Shown: positions 7,657 to 13,912 of the stretch, piece by piece
How the letters are laid out: every line of letters starts with the position of its first letter
Numbering within the stretch: the first letter of the stretch is position 1
From: UBA1189 sp045612925
GTDB lineage: Bacteria > Bacteroidota > Bacteroidia > Bacteroidales > Bacteroidaceae
Direction: 5' to 3'
DNA length: 14,857 nt
Assembly: GCA_045612925.1 (NCBI GenBank)
Contig: JAZKZX010000058.1
Coordinates: forward strand, 1-14,857
Notes under the pieces: generated by a model
What the model was told of the DNA's origin: nothing
What the model saw: only the letters and a program-made list of their open reading frames with translations
Database searches by the model: none
Translations under genes and position numbers: made by a program

Positions 7657-8118
7657 TTATTCTATAGTGATAGGAATCTCTTTCTTGATGCTCTGATCGA
7701 GCGAAATCATGGTCTCGGTAGCCATGACACCAGGAATCTCCTGTATGCGTTCGTTCAGGAGGTTCATCAAGTGCTCATTGTCGCGAGCAAAAAGTTTGAT
7801 GATGACGCTGTAGGGGCCAGTGGTGAAGTGTGCCTCCACAATCTCGGGTATCTTCTTCAGCTCCTCAATAGCCTCCTTGTACATGGAACCCTTGGCGAGG
7901 TTGAGCCCCACATAGGTGCAAGTGTGGAACCCCAACTTCTTGGGGTTTACATGGTATCCCGAGCCATCAACGACTCCGAGGTCCATCATGCGTTGCACTC
8001 TCTGGTGTATTGCAGCACGCGAAACACCACACTCTACGGCAACATCTTTGAAAGGTATGCGGGCATTCTTGGAGATAATATCCAATATCTTCTTGTCTAA
8101 ATCATCTATCTTTTCCAT
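7657..8118 (-). CDS. Lrp/AsnC family transcriptional regulator
   Basis: 153 residues, the usual Lrp size. The N-terminal winged HTH (about 5-60: LDKKILDIISKNARIPFKDVA, then VSRAAIHQRVQRMMDLGVV) binds DNA; the C-terminal RAM/AsnC domain (about 65-145: FHTCTYVGLNL, then EIVEAHFTTGPYSVIIKLFARD, then PGVMATETMISLDQ) binds amino acids and drives oligomer formation. GPYS in the middle is in the ligand-turn region typical of the family. It is the first gene of a minus-strand operon with the C26-M19 peptidase (gap 5 bp) and L-serine dehydratase, suggesting that it senses an amino acid and controls its own operon. A 6-bp inverted repeat just upstream of its promoter could be an operator. The family is certain; Lrp versus AsnC, and the ligand, are not. 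Confidence 0.92.
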   Translation of the reverse strand: MEKIDDLDKKILDIISKNARIPFKDVAVECGVSRAAIHQRVQRMMDLGVVDGSGYHVNPKKLGFHTCTYVGLNLAKGSMYKEAIEELKKIPEIVEAHFTTGPYSVIIKLFARDNEHLMNLLNERIQEIPGVMATETMISLDQSIKKEIPITIE

Positions 8119-8155
8119 TGTATCAGATTGTATGTGCTAAAATGTGAAAATGATA

Positions 8156-8164
8156 GCAAATTTA
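8156..8164 (-). promoter_or_regulatory. -7 element of the lrp-C26/M19-sdaA operon
   Basis: Read on the minus strand this is TAAATTTGC, a full match to TAnnTTTG followed by C. It lies 37 bp before the Lrp-family ATG at 8118. The -33 region is an A/T tract without a clear TTTG. Confidence 0.6.
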
Positions 8165-8181
8165 GACTTTTTTTTTGAAAT

Positions 8182-8197
8182 GGCATACGATTATGCC
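8182..8197. promoter_or_regulatory. Inverted repeat upstream of the lrp promoter, possible operator
   Basis: ggcata and tatgcc are separated by cgat. On the minus strand the site lies about 18 bp upstream of the -7 element, around the -33 region and beyond, where an autoregulating Lrp-family protein could bind. It follows the aroK stop by 13 bp on its 3' side. As a terminator for aroK it is poor, because the T-run follows it only on the plus strand. Confidence 0.35.
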
Positions 8198-8209
8198 TTT
8201 TTTGTGACT

Positions 8210-8740
8210 TTATGTTCGTAGAATCTTTTTCTTGAACAACTTTACCGACTCATCTACTTGACATGTGTTTTCTAACCTATTGGCACAAAAAGTGTAGTGG
8301 GCACGAGTGTAGTAGGGGGCGCGCTGCTCGAGCATAGCAGTGATGTATTGGCGTAGCTCGTCGGCAGTCTTGTTGGCGACCAGAGGACGCTGTATACGGG
8401 CTATGGTCAGGCGGGTATAGATGACATCAATTGATGCCTCAAGGAATACAGTGGTTCCCTGTGCATTCATGTATTCCATATTGTCAAAGAAACAGGGCGT
8501 GCCGCCGCCAGTGGAAATGATGACATCCTCGAACTCGGCCACCTCGTGCAGAATATTACGCTCTATCTGGCGAAATCCCTCTTCGCCACGCTCGGCGAAG
8601 AGTTGCGCGATGGTGCAGCAATAGCGATTCTCGATGTAGTGGTCGAGGTCAATGAACTGCAAGCCGAGGTCGCGCGCTAAAGCTTTGCCCAGCGTAGTCT
8701 TGCCGGCAGCCATGAATCCGATGAGCAGGATGCGGGTCAT
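8210..8740 (-). CDS. aroK: Shikimate kinase
   Basis: 176 residues, the normal size. It phosphorylates shikimate with ATP at the 3-hydroxyl in the cytoplasm, the fifth step of chorismate synthesis. Walker A is GFMAAGKTT (8-16), with alanine at 12 where many relatives have glycine. Shikimate-binding residues are visible: D33 in IDLDHYIE, R57 in EGFRQIE and the GGG of STGGGTP (78-80). R118 in RIQRPL belongs to the mobile lid, and R140 is in the usual substrate-contact position near the end. It starts 15 bp after the topA stop, so it is co-transcribed with topA; no separate promoter is seen in that gap. The ATG at 8740 leaves only MTR before the first strand, as expected. Confidence 0.95.
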   Translation of the reverse strand: MTRILLIGFMAAGKTTLGKALARDLGLQFIDLDHYIENRYCCTIAQLFAERGEEGFRQIERNILHEVAEFEDVIISTGGGTPCFFDNMEYMNAQGTTVFLEASIDVIYTRLTIARIQRPLVANKTADELRQYITAMLEQRAPYYTRAHYTFCANRLENTCQVDESVKLFKKKILRT

Positions 8741-8755
8741 ATAAGAATGCTTGTG

Positions 8756-11089
8756 TTATTTGCTGCTCTTGCGTCGACGGGGGGTAGCTGGCTTTTCTGC
8801 TGCCTTCTCAATGATGGCCATACATGCAGCCAGGTCGAGCGAAGCAGGGTCGGTGCCTGTAGGAATCTTATAGTTCTTGCCACCCATGGCGATGTAAGGG
8901 CCATAGCGTCCGTTGAGGATTTCTACATCGGGGTTCTCGGCAAAGGTCTTGATCTGTCGCTGTTGCTCAAACTGGCGCTTCTTTTCAAAGAGTTCGATAC
9001 CCTCTTCCAAGGTGATAGCCATGGGGTCGGTACTTGTAGGCAGGCTTACATACTGCTTGCCCAACTGTACATAGGGACCGAAACGGCCTACATTGACCAC
9101 CATAGATTCACCTTCGTACTCGCCGAGCATGCGAGGCAGAGAGAAGAGTTCCAATGCCTCTTCCAATGTGATGTTGTCAATAGACTGCCCTTTCTGTAAC
9201 TGGGCAAAGCTGGGTTTCTCGGTGTCAGATGCTAAGCCCACCTGTACCACGGGGCCGAAGCGACCAATCTTCACCGATACCTGTCGGCCACTCTTGGGGT
9301 CGATGCCCAGTACGCGTTCTCCCACTTTGCGCTCTTGCTTCTCGTTCATGGTCTGCTCTACGAGGGGTGCAAACTCACTATAGAATGTGGCAATCACACC
9401 ATCCCAAGGTTTCTCTCCTTCAGCCACCTCGTCAAATTCCTTCTCGATGTTAGCCGTAAAGTTATAGTCAAGCACTTGAGGGAAATAGTCGATGAGGTAA
9501 TCATTTACCACTATGCCCACATCGGTAGGCTTGAGGCTTGCCTTCTCACCTCCATAGGTCTCACTCAGCATTTTGTCTGTGATTTTACCCTTCTTCAACT
9601 TCAGCACATTGATGGTACGTTCCATGCTGGGAGTGTCCTCTTTGGTCACATAGTCGCGGTTTTGTATCGTGCTGATGGTGGGTGCATAGGTTGAGGGGCG
9701 TCCTATGCCCAGCTCTTCCAACTTTTTTACAAGGCTACCCTCGTTGTATCTATTGGGGCGTTGTGTGTATCGCTCTATCGCTTGCAACTCGCTATATTGT
9801 ATCTGCTGGCCGCAGTTTAGTGGGGGGAGCAAGCCTTTTTGGCCATCGTTTTGTGCCTCATCATCACCACTCGTGCGGTATACACGTAAGAATCCGTCAA
9901 AGATAAGCACCTCTCCTGTTGCTGTGAAGGAATAGGACGAGCCGTTCATGCTGATGATTACGGTAGTCTTCTCAAATTGCGCATCAGCCATCTGTGTGGC
10001 GATGGTACGTTTCCAGATGAGTTCGTATAGTCGACGCTCAGCAGCAGAGCCTTCTATGGTCTGTCGGTCCATGTAGGTGGGGCGTATAGCTTCGTGCGCC
10101 TCTTGTGCACCCTTGGCTTTAGTCTTGAAGTTGCGCATCGTATGGTATTCATTACCCATGGTGTCGATAATCACCTTCTTGCTGGCACCGAGGCAGAGGC
10201 CAGAAAGATTGGTCGAGTCAGTACGCATATAAGTAATCTGTCCCGACTCGTAAAGGCGCTGTGCGATGGTCATTGTTTGCGACACAGAGAAACCCAGTCT
10301 GCGAGCAGCCTCTTGCTGCAAGGTCGATGTGGTGAAGGGTGCTGCGGGCGACTTCTTCAGCGGCTTGGTTTGTACCTCCTCGATGGTGAAGGTGGCCTCT
10401 TTGCATTGTGCAAGAAAAGCCTCTGCTTCGGCTTTCTCTTTGAATCGAGTTCCCAACTCGGCCTTCATCTCTACCATGCTGCCATCAGTGTCGGGTACCA
10501 CAAAAGTGGCAACTACTCGGTATGCTGCTTCTGGGGCAAAGGCTGCAATCTCTCGTTCACGCTCTACGATGAGTCGCACGGCCACAGACTGCACACGTCC
10601 TGCTGAGAGAGAAGGTTTGATCTTCTTCCACAGGATAGGCGATAGCTTGAATCCCACGATGCGGTCGAGTACACGGCGTGCTTGCTGTGCGTTAACCAAG
10701 TTGATGTCTATATCTCGTGGGGCTTGTATGGCATTGGTGATAGCGTCCTTCGTGATCTCGTGGAATACGATGCGCTTGGTGCTCTCGGCTTTAAGCCCGA
10801 GCACTTCGTATAGGTGCCAGCTGATGGCCTCTCCCTCGCGGTCTTCATCGGAAGCAAGCCACACTATTTCTGCTTGTGATGCAGCCTTACGCAGGTCCTC
10901 TACAATCTTCTTCTTGTCGGTGGGGATCTCGTAAGTAGGGATAAATGTTTCCGTATTGATGCTAAAATCCTTCTTCTTCAAGTCGCGTATGTGGCCGAAA
11001 CTTGACATCACTTTATAGTCCTTACCGAGGAACTTCTCTATTGTTTTCGCCTTGGCGGGCGACTCCACTATCACCAGATTCTTTTGCAT
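8756..11089 (-). CDS. topA: DNA topoisomerase I (type IA)
   Basis: 777 residues. It relaxes negative supercoils by cutting one DNA strand through a tyrosine link. The Toprim domain opens with LVIVESPAKAKTIEKFLGKD (E9 is catalytic) and carries the acidic triad in ASDEDREGE (D81, D83, E85). The active-site tyrosine is Y287 in SGQITYMRTDS, and AHEAIRPT (331-338) is the conserved motif after it. Instead of the four-cysteine zinc fingers of E. coli TopA, the C-terminus has three glycine/aromatic repeats typical of the zinc-free C-terminal repeat: GRFGPVVQ (near 609), GRFGPYVQ (near 668) and GRYGPYIA (near 727), then a basic tail PRRRKSSK. The ATG at 11089 gives the standard N-terminus. It is transcribed away from the decayed nadB region, and aroK follows 15 bp downstream. 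Confidence 0.97.
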   Translation of the reverse strand: MQKNLVIVESPAKAKTIEKFLGKDYKVMSSFGHIRDLKKKDFSINTETFIPTYEIPTDKKKIVEDLRKAASQAEIVWLASDEDREGEAISWHLYEVLGLKAESTKRIVFHEITKDAITNAIQAPRDIDINLVNAQQARRVLDRIVGFKLSPILWKKIKPSLSAGRVQSVAVRLIVEREREIAAFAPEAAYRVVATFVVPDTDGSMVEMKAELGTRFKEKAEAEAFLAQCKEATFTIEEVQTKPLKKSPAAPFTTSTLQQEAARRLGFSVSQTMTIAQRLYESGQITYMRTDSTNLSGLCLGASKKVIIDTMGNEYHTMRNFKTKAKGAQEAHEAIRPTYMDRQTIEGSAAERRLYELIWKRTIATQMADAQFEKTTVIISMNGSSYSFTATGEVLIFDGFLRVYRTSGDDEAQNDGQKGLLPPLNCGQQIQYSELQAIERYTQRPNRYNEGSLVKKLEELGIGRPSTYAPTISTIQNRDYVTKEDTPSMERTINVLKLKKGKITDKMLSETYGGEKASLKPTDVGIVVNDYLIDYFPQVLDYNFTANIEKEFDEVAEGEKPWDGVIATFYSEFAPLVEQTMNEKQERKVGERVLGIDPKSGRQVSVKIGRFGPVVQVGLASDTEKPSFAQLQKGQSIDNITLEEALELFSLPRMLGEYEGESMVVNVGRFGPYVQLGKQYVSLPTSTDPMAITLEEGIELFEKKRQFEQQRQIKTFAENPDVEILNGRYGPYIAMGGKNYKIPTGTDPASLDLAACMAIIEKAAEKPATPRRRKSSK

Positions 11090-11119
11090 AACGTTCTATG
11101 TGGCTTCAAAATTTTGGTC

Positions 11120-11128
11120 GCAAAAGTA
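11120..11128 (-). promoter_or_regulatory. -7 element of the topA-aroK operon
   Basis: Read on the minus strand this is TACTTTTGC, a full match to TAnnTTTG followed by C, 30 bp before the topA ATG. A T-run lies just upstream. No convincing -33 TTTG is seen at the usual distance. Confidence 0.6.
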
Positions 11129-11305
11129 GGCAAAAAAAATGAATAGCTATTATATATAGGTATAAAAAGTGTTTTTTTACGCAAACTTTAGCTTTTAGAC
11201 AAACCTCGATGTCGAAACTCCAGCTATTGTTCCCAATCCTAATGTCCGTTTCGGCATTCAATAAAGAAAACGCAAGCATTTCTCTCTCTCTTCGTTCATT
11301 GAGAT

Positions 11306-11337
11306 TTTGCATTTCGCTCGCCTTGCACCATCTTTAC
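11306..11337 (+). promoter_or_regulatory. Degraded promoter in front of the nadB remnant
   Basis: A -33 TTTG (11306-11309), a 19-nt spacer, then CATCTTTAC (11329-11337). Two changes (C for T at the first base, A for G at the eighth) separate it from TATCTTTGC. No intact gene follows; only the nadB-like tail 33 bp on. I read it as the former nadB promoter in decay. From 11129 to 11305 I see no gene. Confidence 0.4.
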
Positions 11338-11370
11338 CAACCACTTTGCCGTAGAGTTCATCCAGGTCCC

Positions 11371-11484
11371 TTCCACGACGCTGTACTTCCCCTGCAGTCG
11401 TCTGCCCCACCTCACACCCGTCAAGCCATGCAGCGCAAGGAGAGTCGCGGTTTACGCTATACCATTGACCATCCGAAGAAGTAA
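11371..11484 (+). pseudogene. nadB: Probable 3' remnant of L-aspartate oxidase gene
   Basis: About 37 codons, stop TAA at 11482. The last part, RQAMQRKESRGLRYTIDHPKK with the stop directly after, resembles the C-terminus of NadB, where an Arg-Lys/Glu-Glu-Ser-Arg-Gly-Leu-His-Tyr-Thr-x-Asp-x-Pro segment ends the helical domain. NadB oxidises L-aspartate to iminoaspartate for NAD synthesis. Here glycine-leucine is followed by Arg rather than the usual His. Upstream, LPLQSSAPPHT can be aligned only loosely to the expected helix, and the FAD-binding and catalytic domains (about 480 residues) are absent. The open frame can be followed back to an ATG at 11209, but that part has no NadB features. A degraded promoter lies before it and a good terminator after, so the simplest reading is a large internal deletion followed by drift. 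The identification rests on about 20 residues. Confidence 0.55.
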
Positions 11485-11503
11485 TAGCCTCTATGATAAT
11501 AAT

Positions 11504-11538
11504 CGCCCCCGATTGCTACAACAATCGAGGGCGTTTTT
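11504..11538 (+). terminator. Intrinsic terminator after the nadB remnant
   Basis: The arms 11504-11515 and 11522-11533 form a 12-bp G/C-rich stem with one mismatch (C11509 opposite A11528) around the loop ctacaa, followed by five Ts. It is 19 bp beyond the remnant's stop. It could also slow minus-strand transcripts from the small gene, though the T-run there is weak. Confidence 0.85.
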
Positions 11539-11594
11539 CGCTATTGTTCATTTTCATTGTTAATTGCTCCTCTCCTTTTTTATTATCGCTCCTC

Positions 11595-11857
11595 CTACCT
11601 AGAGGAAATGGAACTGCTGCTGATGACGATGGTCCTATACTCCATTTCGGAGGTGATGATGGCTTGTGTTAGTGATATGCAGTCAAAAACCGCTATTAAT
11701 AGCAAGGGTATCATAAACAAAGTATTTCTCATTTTCTTTGTCATCTGTACCTCCGTATATATTATTGCTAAGCTTATTGCCCACGCTGTAGCAGATACTG
11801 TATGCCCCAAAAGAATTCGGCAGCAAATATCGTTAGTCCTTTCTTTATGGTTCTCAT
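11595..11857 (-). pseudogene. Small two-helix membrane protein gene, apparently frameshifted at a G4 tract
   Basis: Two minus-strand reading frames abut. The first runs from ATG 11857 to stop 11774 (27 codons, MRTIKKGLTIFAAEFFWG at its start). The second, open to a stop at 11595-11597, contains a hydrophobic stretch (ATAWAISLAIIY), a basic turn (MTKKMRN) and a second hydrophobic stretch (TLFMIPLLLIAVF). One extra G in the tract ttttgggg would join them into an ~87-residue protein with two membrane helices. Support for the strand: a promoter with TTG, 20 nt and TATCTTCGC ends 7 bp before ATG 11857. The second part may be made alone: GGAGG (11754-11750) sits 5 nt before ATG 11744, giving 49 residues. 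An opposing hydrophobic plus-strand frame (11557-11883, TTG start) is the alternative. Family not recognised. Confidence 0.4.
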
Positions 11858-11863
11858 TTTATC

Positions 11864-11896
11864 GCGAAGATAGCGAGAAATGAGGAAAAGTGCAAG
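11864..11896 (-). promoter_or_regulatory. Putative promoter of the small minus-strand gene
   Basis: On the minus strand: CTTG (11896-11893), 20 nt, then TATCTTCGC (11872-11864). This fits the Bacteroidetes -33 TTTG / -7 TAnnTTTG layout with one mismatch in each box. It diverges from the prfB promoter about 40 bp away. Confidence 0.45.
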
Positions 11897-11934
11897 TCTG
11901 CTGACCTTGTTTTCGCTAAATCAAAATTTTACAC

Positions 11935-11943
11935 TACCTTTGC
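11935..11943 (+). promoter_or_regulatory. -7 element of prfB
   Basis: TACCTTTGC is a full match to TAnnTTTG followed by C. The -33 region is a T-rich tttt at 11910-11913, about 21 nt upstream. The leader to the ATG at 11974 is roughly 25 nt and A-rich, with no Shine-Dalgarno motif. Confidence 0.7.
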
Positions 11944-11973
11944 ACTTCGAAACTTAAGAATTTAAAAGCTTAA

Positions 11974-13089
11974 ATGATTACACTTGACCAACTGAAGGAT
12001 ATCAAGGAGCGCACAGAGGCGCTCAACCGTTATCTCGCCATCGAAGATAAACTGATACAAGTAGAGGAGGAACAGCTGCGCACACAGGTGCCGGGATTCT
12101 GGGACGACGCCAAGAAGGCGGAGGCACAGATGAAGAAGGTGAAGGAACTGCAGGCATGGATTGATGGCTACAAACAGGTGAAGAGCCTGGCCGATGAGGT
12201 GGAGGTTGCCTTCGAATTCTGCAAGGATGAGCTTATCACTGAGGCTGAACTGGATGAGGCGTATGCTGCAGCGCTCGTGGCTATCGAGGAACTGGAGCTG
12301 AAGAATATGCTTCGCGAGGAGGCTGACAACATGGACTGTGTGCTGAAGATTAATGCTGGTGCTGGGGGCACCGAAGCGCAGGACTGGGCATCGATGCTGA
12401 TGCGTATGTATATGCGCTGGGCTGAGACCAATGGTTACAACTTGCGCATCTCGACCTTGCAGGAGGGCGATGAGGCGGGTATCAAGACGGTAACGATGGA
12501 GCTCGAGGGTCCCTTCGCCTATGGATACTTGAAGAGTGAGAACGGTGTGCACCGCCTAGTGCGCGTGTCGCCCTACAATGCGCAGGGTAAGCGCATGACT
12601 TCATTTGCTTCCGTATTCGTGACTCCGCTCATCGACGATAGCATTGAAATAGAGATTAATCCCGCATTGCTTTCGTGGGACACCTTCCGAAGCGGTGGTG
12701 CCGGTGGTCAGAACGTGAACAAGGTGGAGTCCGGTGTGCGTCTGCGCTACCAATATACCGACCCCTATACCGGTGTGCAAGAGGAGATTATGATTGAGAA
12801 CACCGAGACGCGTGACCAACCTAAGAACAAGGAGAATGCATTGCGCCTCTTGCGTTCACAACTCTACGATCGTGAGCTGCAACACCGTATGGAGGAGCAG
12901 GCTAAGGTTGAGGCTGGCAAGAAGAAGATCGAATGGGGCTCGCAGATACGCAGTTACGTGTTTGACGACCGTCGTGTGAAGGATCACCGTACAGGACACC
13001 AGACCTCGGATGTAGGTGGCGTGATGGATGGTAAGATTGACGGATTCATCAAATCGTACTTGATGTCCAATTCTTCGGAAGAGGAGTAA
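11974..13089 (+). CDS. prfB: Peptide chain release factor 2, single uninterrupted frame
   Basis: 371 residues, normal for RF2. It recognises UGA and UAA stops on the ribosome and triggers peptide release. The N-terminal helical domain (1-110) has PGFWDD (40-45), a hallmark of RF2 versus RF1. Domain 2 carries the stop-codon tripeptide as SPY (199-201) where E. coli RF2 has SPF. The catalytic GGQ is at 244-246 in SGGAGGQNVNKVES, and VFDDRRVKDHRTG (329-341) is near the end. In many bacteria prfB contains an in-frame UGA near codon 25 that must be bypassed by +1 frameshifting as autoregulation. Here the equivalent place (NRYLAIEDK, codons 18-26) is read straight through, with no UGA. It is monocistronic: its own promoter lies before it and a hairpin follows the stop. 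Confidence 0.96.
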   Translation: MITLDQLKDIKERTEALNRYLAIEDKLIQVEEEQLRTQVPGFWDDAKKAEAQMKKVKELQAWIDGYKQVKSLADEVEVAFEFCKDELITEAELDEAYAAALVAIEELELKNMLREEADNMDCVLKINAGAGGTEAQDWASMLMRMYMRWAETNGYNLRISTLQEGDEAGIKTVTMELEGPFAYGYLKSENGVHRLVRVSPYNAQGKRMTSFASVFVTPLIDDSIEIEINPALLSWDTFRSGGAGGQNVNKVESGVRLRYQYTDPYTGVQEEIMIENTETRDQPKNKENALRLLRSQLYDRELQHRMEEQAKVEAGKKKIEWGSQIRSYVFDDRRVKDHRTGHQTSDVGGVMDGKIDGFIKSYLMSNSSEEE

Positions 13090-13107
13090 TGTATTATATA
13101 TAGGTGT

Positions 13108-13146
13108 AGAAAGGTCGCAAGGGGAATGTCCTTTGCGACCTTTCTT
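13108..13146 (+). terminator. Terminator after prfB
   Basis: The arms 13108-13123 and 13130-13145 form a 16-bp stem with one G-U pair around the loop gaatgt. The following T-run is short (tttctta overlaps the 3' arm). It begins 18 bp after the prfB stop and separates prfB from the ribosomal operon. Confidence 0.75.
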
Positions 13147-13222
13147 ATATGTTCGAAAAGTTCGTTCGTTAGTCCTAAAAATGTTGTATAACATATTTTC
13201 TTTGAAAAAATAGCAAGAAATG

Positions 13223-13254
13223 TTGGCTAATCGGAAGAAAGTTGCTAACTTTGC
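13223..13254 (+). promoter_or_regulatory. Promoter of the rpsL-rpsG-fusA operon
   Basis: TTG at 13223-13225, a 20-nt spacer, then TAACTTTGC at 13246-13254: a full match to the Bacteroidetes -7 consensus with a -33 box at the usual distance. It predicts a leader of about 75 nt before rpsL, ending in A-rich sequence (attaacaaa). Confidence 0.75.
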
Positions 13255-13335
13255 ACCCCGAATATGGAGTGGACTGTGTTCGCTCACAACGAAAAGATAA
13301 CGAGTTTAAACTATAAATAATTAAAAATTAACAAA

Positions 13336-13716
13336 ATGCCAACAATTCAACAGTTAGTTAGAAAAGGCAGACAGGTGCTTGCAGACAAGAGCAAATCACC
13401 CGCTTTGGACAGTTGTCCTCAGCGTCGTGGCGTTTGCACTCGTGTGTACACAACCACACCTAAGAAGCCTAACTCAGCAATGAGAAAAGTAGCACGTGTG
13501 CGCTTGACAAACCAGAAGGAAGTAAACTCTTACATCCCCGGTGAGGGCCACAACTTGCAGGAGCACTCAATCGTATTGGTACGCGGTGGTCGTGTAAAAG
13601 ACCTCCCTGGTGTACGTTATCACATCGTTCGCGGTACATTGGATACTGCAGGTGTAGCAAACCGTCTCCAGCGTCGTTCTAAGTACGGTGCTAAGCGTCC
13701 CAAAGCTAAGAAGTAA
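13336..13716 (+). CDS. rpsL: 30S ribosomal protein S12
   Basis: 126 residues. S12 sits at the decoding centre of the small subunit and affects translational accuracy. The sequence is near-diagnostic: TVQQ-like start MPTIQQLVRKGR, then SPALDSCPQRRGVCTRVYTTTPKKPNSAMRKVARVRLTN, and the loop GEGHNLQEHSIVLVRGGRVKDLPGVRYHIVRGTLD, ending in a basic tail RRSKYGAKRPKAKK. The lysines at which streptomycin-resistance changes classically occur are in their normal state in TPKKPNS and GGRVKDLPG. The ATG at 13336 gives the canonical start and follows an A-rich leader. It is the first gene of the str operon, with rpsG and fusA following. Confidence 0.97.
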   Translation: MPTIQQLVRKGRQVLADKSKSPALDSCPQRRGVCTRVYTTTPKKPNSAMRKVARVRLTNQKEVNSYIPGEGHNLQEHSIVLVRGGRVKDLPGVRYHIVRGTLDTAGVANRLQRRSKYGAKRPKAKK

Positions 13717-13740
13717 GCCATAAAGCTTATTGATCAACGC

Positions 13741-13861
13741 GGCTGCGTAAGTGCGCAGTCTGAGGTAAAAGCCCTCAAAACTTAAAAACACAGTAAATTA
13801 ACTACGTTTTGGTTTGTTGGATAAGCTATAAAGGTTGAGTAAATGCCCAAGAGTGGGCGTT
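13741..13861 (+). promoter_or_regulatory. Structured rpsL-rpsG spacer, candidate S7 control region
   Basis: The 196-bp spacer (13717-13912) can fold into three hairpins: ggctgcg/cgcagtc (13741-13747 with 13754-13760, one G-U pair), tgagg/cctca (13761-13765 with 13773-13777), and an 8-bp stem at 13842-13849 with 13854-13861 (aatgccca/tgggcgtt, one G-U pair). None has a T-run, so they are not typical terminators. In E. coli, S7 represses translation by binding the rpsL-rpsG spacer; a similar role here is only inference. Confidence 0.35.
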
Positions 13862-13912
13862 GAAGAAAACAAAAATGCAGCCCCAAACGAAAACAAAAAC
13901 TTTTCAAGAAAA

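Noticed and set aside
8182..8197. Hairpin as the aroK terminator
   Set aside because: The T-run follows only on the plus strand, while aroK is on the minus strand; the 6-bp stem is short.
8747..9199. Plus-strand frame inside the topA 3' region
   Set aside because: Shadow of topA; no promoter, and the product is featureless.
11106..11312. Minus-strand 68-codon frame upstream of topA
   Set aside because: It spans the topA promoter and the decayed promoter region, and has no start signal or family pattern.
11209..11370. Reading the nadB-like tail as a 91-residue gene from ATG 11209
   Set aside because: The first ~50 codons cross the degraded promoter and show no NadB or other domain features.
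11557..11883. Plus-strand hydrophobic frame of 108 codons in the nadB-prfB gap
   Set aside because: It needs a TTG start, or an ATG at 11608 with a purine run only 1 nt away, and has no promoter; the minus strand has a promoter and a GGAGG-preceded ATG. Not excluded, kept as the alternative.
13835..13912. N-terminal extension of S7 from a GTG start
   Set aside because: The residues are Asn/Lys-rich, unlike any S7 start, and cover a hairpin; the ATG at 13913 gives the canonical length.
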